Below, in pieces: positions 52,325 to 60,705 of a DNA stretch of 64,000 nucleotides. The notes under the pieces were generated by a model, which saw only the letters and a list, made by a program, of their open reading frames with translations, ran no database searches and had not been told where the DNA came from. Numbering within the stretch: position 1 is the stretch's first letter; each line of letters starts with the position of its first letter. The stretch is taken from positions 184,926 through 248,925 of the forward strand of contig JAZNYK010000007.1 of the NCBI GenBank assembly GCA_045594425.1. The letters run 5' to 3'. This stretch comes from RGIG1681 sp045594425. Its GTDB lineage: Bacteria > Bacillota > Clostridia > Christensenellales > UBA1242. The position numbers were made by a program, and so were the translations under genes.

Positions 52325-53263
52325 TTACGAGATAATTTCGCTTAAAAATGCAATAATTTCGGCTATATTTTCCATTTTTAACAACTCAACTAACGCTTTT
52401 GAATTTTTATATTTACCAGACAAATATCCTGCCAAATGTGAACGCATATATTTCACAACATAATTTTCTGCATAATATTTTAAAAGCGTGTTGTAATGAA
52501 ATTTGATTTGTTCAAGTTTATTAACCTCTGGCAATGTCCCCGTTACAATTTCTTCAAAAAGTTCAGGTTTTCCAAAACTTCCCCTTCCAATCATAACGCC
52601 ATCGGCACCAGTTACTTCCAAAATATGCAAATAATCTTCTCTGCTCCTGCAATCACCATTTGCAAAAACAGGAATAGAAACTGCTTCTTTAACCTGTTTA
52701 ATTATATTCAAATCAGCCTCTCCAGCATACATTTGAACCTTTGTTCTTCCATGCACGGTTATTGCTGCAGCCCCCGCTCTTTCACACATTTTTGCAAACT
52801 CAACTGCAATAATGTTATCTGCCGTTAAACCAATTCTAAACTTAACTGTTATTGGTTTGTTTGACACTTTTACACATTCTTTTATGATTTGTTCAGCAAG
52901 TTCAATATTTCCAAGAAGAGCCGAACCATCACCATTTGAATAGATTTTTGGTGCGGGGCAACCCATATTTATATCAATAATATCAAATTTTTCAAGCAAT
53001 GGATTTTTGCACGCTTCTGCCATAATTTCTGGTTCATGACCAAAAATTTGAACGGCTTTTGGATTTTCACCATCCATGGTTATAAGTAAATCTTCCGTTT
53101 TTTTGTTTTTATAATGCAAGGCCTTTGCACTAACCATTTCAGTGCAAGTTAATCCCGCACCAAAATCATGACACATTTTTCTAAAAGCAAGGTCCGTATA
53201 CCCCGCCATTGGTGCCAAAATAACATTAGACTTTAACTCGACATTTTTTATAAAAATACTCAT
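52325..53263 (-). CDS. dus: tRNA-dihydrouridine synthase (DusB-like)
   Basis: 312 aa. FMN TIM barrel: LAPMAGYTDLAFR, INMGCPAPKIYSNGDGSALL (catalytic Cys), KFRIGL, AITVHGRTKVQMY, FANGDCRSRED, GVMIGRGSFGKP. It reduces uridines in tRNA D-arms. No Shine-Dalgarno; TAAAAT ends exactly 6 nt before the ATG and TTGATA lies 17 bp upstream, a strong leaderless promoter that overlaps the stop of the flippase gene. Confidence 0.93.
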   Translation of the reverse strand: MSIFIKNVELKSNVILAPMAGYTDLAFRKMCHDFGAGLTCTEMVSAKALHYKNKKTEDLLITMDGENPKAVQIFGHEPEIMAEACKNPLLEKFDIIDINMGCPAPKIYSNGDGSALLGNIELAEQIIKECVKVSNKPITVKFRIGLTADNIIAVEFAKMCERAGAAAITVHGRTKVQMYAGEADLNIIKQVKEAVSIPVFANGDCRSREDYLHILEVTGADGVMIGRGSFGKPELFEEIVTGTLPEVNKLEQIKFHYNTLLKYYAENYVVKYMRSHLAGYLSGKYKNSKALVELLKMENIAEIIAFLSEIIS

Positions 53264-53269
53264 GCCGTT

Positions 53270-53298
53270 ATTTTAACAAATTATGTTATATTTATCAA
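53270..53298 (-). promoter_or_regulatory. Leaderless promoter of dus
   Basis: Minus strand TTGATA, 17 bp, TAAAAT, 6 nt to ATG; the best-formed of the leaderless set. Confidence 0.7.
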
Positions 53299-54854
53299 GT
53301 TAATTTTTCAGCAGACTCACTTTCAACACTTTCTGAATCTTGCATGAAAAACATATAAAATGTAATTGCAAAAATGGCTACAGCAATCATTCCAGAAATA
53401 AACATTGCAATCGTTTCTGAAAACAGCATTTTAAATAATAAATTTGCAAAAAAAGCAAACATACAAACAAAACACGACTGCACCGAAATATAAAAGTATG
53501 AACCAAATAAACTAGCACCACTTAATCTTTTTATTTTTCGATAATTTAATGTTAATACAACAAAATAACAAACCCCACCAGCAATTATTGCACCCATAAT
53601 ATTAAGTGGCTTAATTAAAATCAAACACACATCCAAAACCACTTTTACCACGCATCCAACAAGTAATGATTTTACCGGCTCTTTTGCATATCCAATCCCT
53701 TGCAAAACACTTGCTGTAACCTGAACCAACGATAAAAATATAATATTTATTCCGCCTAAAAATAAAAGTTTAACTGCAAGTTTAAGTTCTTCAAAATCAA
53801 GACTTCCGCCATACAAAAACGATAATATCTGCTCACCAAAAATAACGAAACAAATAAAACATACAATGGAAATACTCATGCAGATTTGAAAGGCTTTCTC
53901 AATATGTTTTTTTATTACTTCTTTATTGTTTTCAACCGAAAGCCCACTTAAACTTGGAAGAAGTGCAGTTGCAATTGCAACAGAAACAATCACAGGAATA
54001 TTAACCAAGGGTTCAACAATTCCCGACTGCAACCCCAACATCATGGTTGCCGTTTGACTGGAAAAGCCTGAAATCATCAATAGATTCACAACAAGCACAC
54101 TATCAACCATTGTGGTTAATGGTCCAACCAAACCACCTAGCGTAACAGGAACAGCAAGTCCCATAAGTTTTTTTGAAAGTTCCCTAAACCCAAGTGATTC
54201 GCCAACAACACTTGTTTTCTGCCTTTTTGTATAAAACAAGTAAGATATAAACAAAAATAAACAAGCGATAAACTCGCTTATTGAAACACCTATTAATGCG
54301 CCAAACACAGCATATTCAGTTCCATAAAACAATAGTTTTTTTGCTAAAAACAAGCCTAAAACTAATTTAATAACCTGTTCAATCAAGCATGAAAATGCTG
54401 TCGGAAACATTTTTAAATTACCCTGAAAATAACCCCTAAAAGCCGAAAGCAATCCCACAAACACAATTGCTGGAGCAATCCCATAATAACAAACATAAGC
54501 GTCAGGATTTCCCTGCAAACCAGCAATCCATTTTGCACCAAGAACAACAATACTAGCACCAACAACAGAAAGCCCTGTCAAAAACAAAACAGAAACCTTT
54601 AAAAGTTTTTTTGAATCATAATGTCTATTTTTTTCATTAAATTCTGCAACTAGTTTAGAAATTGCAACTGGTATGCCTGACGAAGATATTGTTAAAATTA
54701 AACAATATAAAGGAAATGTTAATTGGTATTGCCCCATACCCACACTTCCAACAATTTTAGCAAGTGGAATACGATAAACCGCACCAATAACCTTCCCAAT
54801 CAAATTAAAAATAATCAGTATTATTGCACCTTTTATAAAGGTATTGTTTTTCAT
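53295..54854 (-). CDS. SpoVB/MurJ-family polysaccharide flippase
   Basis: 519 aa, about fourteen membrane helices. IGKVIGAVYRIPLAKIVG, GMGQYQLTFPLYCLIL, SSSGIPVAISKLVAE and AFRGYFQGNLKMFPTA are typical of the SpoVB branch of the MVF/MATE-like superfamily. It would flip lipid-linked wall or spore-cortex precursors. No Shine-Dalgarno; CATAAT ends 6 nt before the ATG. A Ser/Glu-rich tail ends the protein. Confidence 0.9.
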   Translation of the reverse strand: MKNNTFIKGAIILIIFNLIGKVIGAVYRIPLAKIVGSVGMGQYQLTFPLYCLILTISSSGIPVAISKLVAEFNEKNRHYDSKKLLKVSVLFLTGLSVVGASIVVLGAKWIAGLQGNPDAYVCYYGIAPAIVFVGLLSAFRGYFQGNLKMFPTAFSCLIEQVIKLVLGLFLAKKLLFYGTEYAVFGALIGVSISEFIACLFLFISYLFYTKRQKTSVVGESLGFRELSKKLMGLAVPVTLGGLVGPLTTMVDSVLVVNLLMISGFSSQTATMMLGLQSGIVEPLVNIPVIVSVAIATALLPSLSGLSVENNKEVIKKHIEKAFQICMSISIVCFICFVIFGEQILSFLYGGSLDFEELKLAVKLLFLGGINIIFLSLVQVTASVLQGIGYAKEPVKSLLVGCVVKVVLDVCLILIKPLNIMGAIIAGGVCYFVVLTLNYRKIKRLSGASLFGSYFYISVQSCFVCMFAFFANLLFKMLFSETIAMFISGMIAVAIFAITFYMFFMQDSESVESESAEKLT

Positions 54855-54860
54855 ATCTTT

Positions 54861-54866
54861 ATTATG
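54861..54866 (-). promoter_or_regulatory. -10-like box before the flippase gene
   Basis: CATAAT, 6 nt before the ATG; no convincing -35. Weakest of the leaderless candidates. Confidence 0.3.
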
Positions 54867-54887
54867 CGTAAGTTATCAAAAATCATA

Positions 54888-55481
54888 CTAAACAGCAACA
54901 AAATCAAGCGTAAATGAAATCTTTGCACCTTCCAACGTTTCATCTGCAAGCCCACCCATCCAAATCAAAAACGTCAATTCTTGAGTTTCAGAAACATCTG
55001 AAAAGGACACAATTTCAGTTTCATCTTTTTCTAATGTTTTTGTTGAATTTGCAACATCTTTAATTGAAATAAATAAATTTTTTCGTTCTTCTTTAATATC
55101 ATGTTTATCTTTTTTGCTTTTAATAACAATGTTTTTCATAACAATTTTATAGTTAATATTTGACTTTACAAAAACCTTTGCATAATACCCCTCACTGGTT
55201 CCTTGATTTGTGATTGTTGATGGTATCATTGTTTCAGCATCAATTTCACCTGTTGCAGGTTTTAACCCCACTTGCATATCAGAAAGTTTTAATGCTGAAA
55301 CCGGCTCTGTTAACTCTTTGTTTTGATAAACACCTATTCCCTCTGCAAATTTCACAAGCACTTCTTTGACTTCAATTTTAGTATCTTTGTAAGCAAACGC
55401 CATAAAACACGAACCAATCACTGAAAAAGTGATTGCTAAAAACACAACAAGAAAACTAGCCGCAACTGACTTTTTATTCAT
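54888..55481 (-). CDS. Exported protein with TasA/camelysin-like end
   Basis: 197 aa. Signal sequence (about 1-30, cleaved near FAYKD). The C-terminal text LTFLIWMGGLADETLEGAKI then FTLDF resembles the ending of TasA-like/camelysin-type surface proteins of Bacillota (W..G...A.ITF.L.F). The centre is beta-rich with a KKDKHDIKEERKNL loop. AAGGAG precedes the ATG at 55481. Fibre or spore-surface role is inference. Confidence 0.6.
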   Translation of the reverse strand: MNKKSVAASFLVVFLAITFSVIGSCFMAFAYKDTKIEVKEVLVKFAEGIGVYQNKELTEPVSALKLSDMQVGLKPATGEIDAETMIPSTITNQGTSEGYYAKVFVKSNINYKIVMKNIVIKSKKDKHDIKEERKNLFISIKDVANSTKTLEKDETEIVSFSDVSETQELTFLIWMGGLADETLEGAKISFTLDFVAV

Positions 55482-55528
55482 AAACACTCCTTGCATTAAG
55501 TGTTTCCAAGGAAGCAAAATTTATACAC

Positions 55529-55556
55529 AAAAAAAACAGGCATTCGCCTGTTTTAA
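55529..55556 (-). terminator. Terminator of the 55569 gene
   Basis: aaacaggc / gcctgttt, 4-nt loop. Confidence 0.85.
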
Positions 55557-55568
55557 TTAATCACTATC

Positions 55569-55757
55569 TTATTTCCTGAATTCTTTACCGTAACGCCAAA
55601 CAATTATTGAAGAAATCGTTACAAGAACAAATGTAGCGATGCAAAGCCACAAAACAGTGGTGTTAAACTTTGTAACGATAACACAAGTTACACCAATTGC
55701 AATAATAAGCAAATTAATAATAGATGTGATTATCAAAGTCTTTCTTGTAATATCCAT
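55569..55757 (-). CDS. Small two-helix membrane protein, unknown
   Basis: 62 aa, hydrophobic segments at about 7-28 and 33-53, basic end (RYGKEFRK). AAGGAAGG precedes the ATG. No family recognised. Confidence 0.65.
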   Translation of the reverse strand: MDITRKTLIITSIINLLIIAIGVTCVIVTKFNTTVLWLCIATFVLVTISSIIVWRYGKEFRK

Positions 55758-55827
55758 AACAACCTTCCTTTCCGTTAGTAATGATATTATAACACACTTA
55801 TTTTCAAATTTCCATACTTTTTGAAAA

Positions 55828-56097
55828 TTAATTGCTATTTTTTAAAATAAATATCGTTCTTCCAGCGTCAAGATTAACTTTTTCTTTAACAAATGGACTT
55901 TCAAATTCTTTTCTGACCAAATTTTTTATTATTGTTCCACCATGATAGCCATGAACAACAACCAAACATTTTATGTCAAAATCGACTGAACTTATTGCAT
56001 AAATCAAATTAGCCTTTGCATCTTCTTTGGTCATGTTATGCAAATCCACAACCTCATACTTGCCATAATAATATTCTATGAAAGTATCTGGAATCAT
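55828..56097 (-). CDS. Smr-domain protein (stand-alone)
   Basis: 89 aa. VVDLHNMTKEDAKANLIYAI carries the DLH motif and LVVVHGYHGGTIIKNLVR the HGxxGGxI loop (usual HGxGxG), both typical of the small MutS-related domain, a nuclease fold. No MutS2 body. AGGTGA precedes the ATG, 14 nt after the Big2 gene. Confidence 0.75.
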   Translation of the reverse strand: MIPDTFIEYYYGKYEVVDLHNMTKEDAKANLIYAISSVDFDIKCLVVVHGYHGGTIIKNLVRKEFESPFVKEKVNLDAGRTIFILKNSN

Positions 56098-56111
56098 GTG
56101 TCACCTATCCT

Positions 56112-57542
56112 TTAAATTCCAGTAAAACCAACAACTTGGCCTAATTCATTATAAACCTCGTTATCATATCTGGTTCTTGGGTCCCAATATTTATAAGTGT
56201 AAACACGAGTATCTTCGTTATATTCATAAAATTTATCAATGTTTGTTCTGTTTAAATCAGCAAAAGTAAACTTAAAGTCATGCCACAAATCAAATGAATA
56301 TTCACTTCCATCAACATCTAATGACAAACCAATATCAAAACTGGTTTTTGAGTCAAAATATTCAGATGTTAAATTTAAAATGAAATAATCTTTTGTTGGA
56401 GCAACCTTCATGTATGTTTCGTCATACTCAAGTTCATAATGCTTGCTTGTTTCAAGAGGATTCAAATAAACAATATCACCGTTTGTATAAACTTTTCTAA
56501 ACTTCAAATAAATCTTTGAAACTTTTTCAGTGAAAAGTGTTTCATAAACCGCTTTTTCATTATGTTCAACAAGGTTGTTTTCTGCTTTTTTGTATGCCAA
56601 ATATTCGTCTAAAATATCTGGATTTGACAAAATGTTTTCATCTGTTAAATCAGATGCATCAATAACTGATGTGTTCATAAACACATAACCATCTTCAAAG
56701 TCTGGTGTTTTTGCAAGAACAACCTGCAAAAATTCTGGAATATATGTAACAATGTGCACATTTATAACATAATTGTTTTCCACTCTAACATCACCATTTT
56801 CAGTGTATGTATATGATTGAACCACAATTTGTTCATCAATATTTGTAGGAATATTTGGTTTGCACTTAACAACAAGTTGTTTCTTTATTCCATCAATATG
56901 AACGTCTTCAAAAATATCTGTGTTAAGTTTTGATGTATCTATTCTAAGCAAATCATTGTTGAGCAAATCCCCCGCATTTGAACCAGCAGCAGAAAATGCC
57001 TTGTAGTCATACGCATAAGTAATGCCGTCTGAATAACCAATAATTTTATTTGGGAACAATTTAGCGTAATCACCATAATAAGCATAGTCATAAACACTAA
57101 AATCTTCTGCAACTTGGTTATACACTTCAACAGTAAAACTATCAGTAACACCTGCAAGAGTTGTTGTGATAACTGCTGTGCCCGCTTTTAAATATTGAAT
57201 ATACGCCTTATTATCTTTGTAAACAATCTTTGCAACACTTGGGTCTGAAGATTTTAAAGTGATATTTTTTGTGTCATTTGAAGACGATGCATAAACAGCA
57301 AAAGGAATATAATTTTCTTCCTCTGATGTCATATAAACCTTCTGGTTTTTCATAGATGTATATGAAAGCGCATTATTTGTGTAGATATAAGTATTGGCAT
57401 CAGCAACTGGCTGAACCAATCTTAAATCATAAATATAATAAGTTTTATTTTTCGCAATCAACACATATCCTGAAAGACCGCCAACAACGGCAGCAAACAC
57501 AATACCAGCAAAAATTGCAACTAACTTTAACGTTTTTTTCAT
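56112..57542 (-). CDS. Exported protein with Big2-like Ig domain
   Basis: 476 aa. N-terminal membrane anchor (about 5-30). A Big2-like repeat at about 92-141: ITLKSSDPSVAKIVYKDN, YLKAGTAVITTTLAG, FTVEV. The rest is beta-rich and Tyr/Asp-rich and unrecognised. AGGGGT precedes the ATG. Surface location inferred. Likely co-transcribed with the Smr gene. Confidence 0.75.
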   Translation of the reverse strand: MKKTLKLVAIFAGIVFAAVVGGLSGYVLIAKNKTYYIYDLRLVQPVADANTYIYTNNALSYTSMKNQKVYMTSEEENYIPFAVYASSSNDTKNITLKSSDPSVAKIVYKDNKAYIQYLKAGTAVITTTLAGVTDSFTVEVYNQVAEDFSVYDYAYYGDYAKLFPNKIIGYSDGITYAYDYKAFSAAGSNAGDLLNNDLLRIDTSKLNTDIFEDVHIDGIKKQLVVKCKPNIPTNIDEQIVVQSYTYTENGDVRVENNYVINVHIVTYIPEFLQVVLAKTPDFEDGYVFMNTSVIDASDLTDENILSNPDILDEYLAYKKAENNLVEHNEKAVYETLFTEKVSKIYLKFRKVYTNGDIVYLNPLETSKHYELEYDETYMKVAPTKDYFILNLTSEYFDSKTSFDIGLSLDVDGSEYSFDLWHDFKFTFADLNRTNIDKFYEYNEDTRVYTYKYWDPRTRYDNEVYNELGQVVGFTGI

Positions 57543-57573
57543 ACCGACCCCTATTATATTTTAATACATAATA

Positions 57574-57603
57574 AATATATAATATAATCACCAAAGATGT
57601 CAA
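57574..57603 (-). promoter_or_regulatory. Candidate promoter of the Big2 gene
   Basis: Minus strand TTGACA, 18 bp, TATATT. Confidence 0.55.
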
Positions 57604-57650
57604 ATAAAAATCAGGGCTATCAACACCACCACCCCAAACACTTTTCACAC

Positions 57651-57681
57651 AAAAAAAGAAGTGCTTTCGCACTTCTTTTTA
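57651..57681 (-). terminator. Terminator of the GLUG-like gene
   Basis: aaaaagaagtgc / gcacttcttttt, tttc loop. Confidence 0.9.
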
Positions 57682-57701
57682 ACTCCCTTTAACTTTATAG
57701 A

Positions 57702-59321
57702 CTAAACTTTAACAAGTCCGCCCCAAGTTTGTGTGATACCTTCAAGTGGTGTTGTTTCACTTGCAATAATTGCACTTACAATTACTTTAACTGCTTTCTT
57801 GCCGTTAACAATTTCACCATTTCCAAGTTGACTGTTTTCAAAGTTAAGAGTGAATACACTTGCTGTATACATTCTTTCTTTTGTTTCCCAGTTCAAGTAG
57901 TTTTTAAGTCTAACTTTGCCAGTTAATTTAACGTTGTATTCAACTTCTTCTTCATCAACAAGTTCAATCATTGTTTGAGAAAGAGTGATTTTTGAATCAA
58001 CAACTTTTCTAGCAAATCCGTATGCTTTCAAAACATTTACATTTGAATCAACGATAATGTCTGTAAGTTCAACAAGGATTGTTCCGTTTCCGTTAACAAC
58101 ATCCATGATAGCACCAGCATAAATACCGTCAATATCTGCATCTGCTTTAACTGTTACGTTTTTAACTGTTGCAACAGTTTCTTTTACGTTGATTGTATGA
58201 ACCGCACCAGCGATTGAAACAAACAATGTGTTATCGATTGAAGAAACACCTTTTGTTGAGAATCTTTCTTCGCCTATTTCACTTACAGCAAATTCAACTT
58301 CAACAGTGTCCATGTTAAGACCGATTGAGTAACCAACTGCACCACCAATGTAAAGTGCTTTATCAAAAGCAGTTGTTACAGTTGATTTAACTTCAGTGTT
58401 TGCAATTTTTGTGTTTAAAACGCTTCCTGCAATACCACCAACATAATATTTTGTGCCTTGGTTTGCAACAATTTCAGCGTTAACATTAGAGTCAACAATT
58501 TCACAATTTTCAGCAGAAGCAACCATGCCACCTACTGCGAACAAACCATCTGCTCTGTTTTGAACATATACTGAATATGCAAAAGCATCAAGTTTAGCGT
58601 CAACATCTGCTTTGATTGTTGTGTCTTTAGCAATAGCAGCAACTGAACCAACCGCAATAGCGTTCATTGTTCCGTTGTCTGTTTTGAATTCTGCACTCCA
58701 TACATAAGAATACAAACCTTCTTCCATTGAAACATTGATTGCACCAAATGCGATATTTTCAATCACAGCACCATCAAGTTCACCAAAGATACCAATGTTT
58801 GCAATCAATTCGCCATCTTCTGTGTAAGAATAAGTATCTACAAGGTTTTCTTTTGTAACATTAATGCTAATGTTCTTAAGAGAATGACCTTTTCCATCGA
58901 TGTGACCGTTAAAAGCAACACCTTTATTGAAGATTGTTGTGAAATCTTGTCCAGCAAAATCAATGTCTGAATCAAGTTCGTAATGAAGACCAGCATTGAG
59001 AAGTGGATAAACAAGTTCACCATTTTCATCAACTTGGTTGTAATCAATGTATTTGCCATCTTCGTCTAAATACTTATCTACAACGAAAGTTTTGAATGAA
59101 TCAGCGGAATAAATTACATATGGTTTTTCTGCTGAACCATCTCTGTCATCATTAATTGTGATTTCAGGTTGTTGTGTGCCACCATCAGAAACTTGTTCAG
59201 ATGTTTGACCACCATTTGTTCCACCTTTTTTAGGAACAACGCTAATAATTGTAACTGTCACAAGCGCAATTGTTAAAATTATGCTACAAATTAAAGATAA
59301 AAATAAATTTCTTCTTTTCAT
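57702..59321 (-). CDS. Exported GLUG-like beta-helix protein
   Basis: 539 aa. N-terminal membrane anchor (5-27), a Gly/Ser/Gln linker (KKGGTNGGQTSEQ), then repeats of the GLUG/right-handed beta-helix kind: FNGHIDGKGHSLKNIS, GIFGELDGAVIENIAF, YVGGIAGSVLNTKIAN, YIGGAVGYSIG. No LPXTG signal; anchoring is by the N-terminal helix. The second ATG (59321) is preferred since GGGAG stands 8-9 nt before it. Adhesin-like role is inference. Confidence 0.78.
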   Translation of the reverse strand: MKRRNLFLSLICSIILTIALVTVTIISVVPKKGGTNGGQTSEQVSDGGTQQPEITINDDRDGSAEKPYVIYSADSFKTFVVDKYLDEDGKYIDYNQVDENGELVYPLLNAGLHYELDSDIDFAGQDFTTIFNKGVAFNGHIDGKGHSLKNISINVTKENLVDTYSYTEDGELIANIGIFGELDGAVIENIAFGAINVSMEEGLYSYVWSAEFKTDNGTMNAIAVGSVAAIAKDTTIKADVDAKLDAFAYSVYVQNRADGLFAVGGMVASAENCEIVDSNVNAEIVANQGTKYYVGGIAGSVLNTKIANTEVKSTVTTAFDKALYIGGAVGYSIGLNMDTVEVEFAVSEIGEERFSTKGVSSIDNTLFVSIAGAVHTINVKETVATVKNVTVKADADIDGIYAGAIMDVVNGNGTILVELTDIIVDSNVNVLKAYGFARKVVDSKITLSQTMIELVDEEEVEYNVKLTGKVRLKNYLNWETKERMYTASVFTLNFENSQLGNGEIVNGKKAVKVIVSAIIASETTPLEGITQTWGGLVKV

Positions 59322-59351
59322 TTTTACCATCTCCCTTTTTTAATTTGATAC

Positions 59352-59380
59352 ATTATACAACATTTCATAATAAAAGTCAA
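59352..59380 (-). promoter_or_regulatory. Proximal promoter of the GLUG-like gene
   Basis: Minus strand TTGACT, 17 bp, TATAAT. Confidence 0.82.
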
Positions 59381-59399
59381 TAGGCATTGCAAAAAAACA

Positions 59400-59472
59400 T
59401 TGTATAAAAAAGTTAAGTCCCGATATTTTCAGCATTTGCAAGCAACAAAAAGTTGCCTTTTTATAACTTGCT
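59400..59472 (-). other. Structured leader segment between two promoters
   Basis: Transcript from the distal promoter contains AAGTTA pairing with TAACTT and inside it GGCAAC/GTTGCT with a T5 loop. No known riboswitch class matches well. The 300-nt gap 59322-59621 otherwise holds only the promoters and a terminator. Confidence 0.35.
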
Positions 59473-59478
59473 ACCAGT

Positions 59479-59507
59479 ATTATATCATAACTATCTACAA
59501 AAATCAA
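59479..59507 (-). promoter_or_regulatory. Distal promoter of the GLUG-like gene
   Basis: Minus strand TTGATT, 17 bp, TATAAT; about 150 nt of leader would result. Confidence 0.7.
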
Positions 59508-59595
59508 TACCCCCTGTGAAAAAATATGGATTTTTTTCAAAAAAAATTACAATTTGCATGGTTTTAGTATATGCTACAAAACCTCAAATTGTAAT

Positions 59596-59624
59596 AAAAA
59601 AACGGATAATTTATTATCCGTTTA
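59596..59624 (-). terminator. Terminator of the 59622 lipoprotein gene
   Basis: aaacggataat / attatccgttt followed by T-run on the minus strand. Confidence 0.88.
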
Positions 59625-60692
59625 ATATTTAACAACAACATTAAATGTTATTGAATAAGATTGTCCCTCATTATCAATTAAATTGGTCCAAAGTGAAACT
59701 TCAAAGGCGTGTTCAGCATTTCCTGTTGGCTCAACCAAAAATCTTGAGTTTTCATTGTCTAAAGTGATATTTTTGCCGTCACTTGTTGTGCATTCAATAG
59801 TAACACTTTCTTGAGGAATATATCTTCCATCAGTTGAAAGCACAAACATCTCATAACCAACAATTAAATTATTTTTAGCATCTTTTTCAAGGTCAGATGC
59901 TTTAAGTTCTACATTTGAGCCGTTTTTAACAAACGAACCACAACCATCAAGCAAAACCATAGAATTTCCAGCATTCAAAACAACTGTAACATTAACTTCA
60001 ACAGTTTGAATAACTGTATTTGTTGCATCTTTAAGTTCTACTTTAACCTTTGCAGAACCAACCTGTCCCCTTTCTGATGAAATTTTTAATCTGTTTTCAT
60101 GAGGAACTTGAATAACTGTAACGTCACTGCTAGTAACTGTGAAATTGTAGTCATATTCTTTTAAAGATTGAACATAACTTGTTCCATTTGCTTCAAGAAA
60201 TCTACCGCAAGGGTTGATTGTGTATGAACCAAACGCATTAAGCCTTACATCAATTGAATTTACTTCTTCCCCAGCATCATTAAGCAAAAACATACTTGTT
60301 GGATAATGTTTTAATTTAACAATGCAGGTATCAATATAGTTATTGATATGAATTTCTACTTTAATATCTTCAAAAAGGTCAGATTCCACCTTAATCTTTC
60401 CATCTTCAAGAGTAAATCTTGACCTGTTTTGAGGTGAACACTCTTTAATAGCATAAGTTACAGCATATGCACCCCAGGAAGACGGATTAACCTTATATTC
60501 AAGTTTTGTGTTAACATTTTTGTCAACTGCAAAAACAGCCAAACCTGTTTCTTCATCATACGTTTGCGATTCAAAAAACACGCCTAGTGCTTCATTTGCA
60601 GGTGTTGCACCACAACCAGTTAAAAACAAAGTAAATGGCATTACAATTGCAAACAAGAGCGCAAACAATGAAAATTTGAATAACTTTTTCAC
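59622..60692 (-). CDS. Putative surface lipoprotein, beta-rich
   Basis: 356 aa. Lipoprotein signal ending LTGC (about residue 27). The mature part is beta-rich with Ig-like stretches (GQVGSAKVKVELKDATN, VEVNVTVVL) but no named domain. The start is GTG at 60692, supported by AGGAGAG 8 nt upstream. It follows pyk by 13 nt, so it is probably co-transcribed with a glycolytic gene, an unusual pairing. Confidence 0.75.
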   Translation of the reverse strand: MKKLFKFSLFALLFAIVMPFTLFLTGCGATPANEALGVFFESQTYDEETGLAVFAVDKNVNTKLEYKVNPSSWGAYAVTYAIKECSPQNRSRFTLEDGKIKVESDLFEDIKVEIHINNYIDTCIVKLKHYPTSMFLLNDAGEEVNSIDVRLNAFGSYTINPCGRFLEANGTSYVQSLKEYDYNFTVTSSDVTVIQVPHENRLKISSERGQVGSAKVKVELKDATNTVIQTVEVNVTVVLNAGNSMVLLDGCGSFVKNGSNVELKASDLEKDAKNNLIVGYEMFVLSTDGRYIPQESVTIECTTSDGKNITLDNENSRFLVEPTGNAEHAFEVSLWTNLIDNEGQSYSITFNVVVKY

Positions 60693-60705
60693 TTAAACAA
60701 CTCTC

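Noticed and set aside
59400..59472. Possible c-di-GMP-I riboswitch (GGCAA... TTGCAAATGCT ... CGGGACTT)
   Set aside because: Core junction sequence and tetraloop-receptor elements do not match the class by eye; kept only as an unclassified structured leader.
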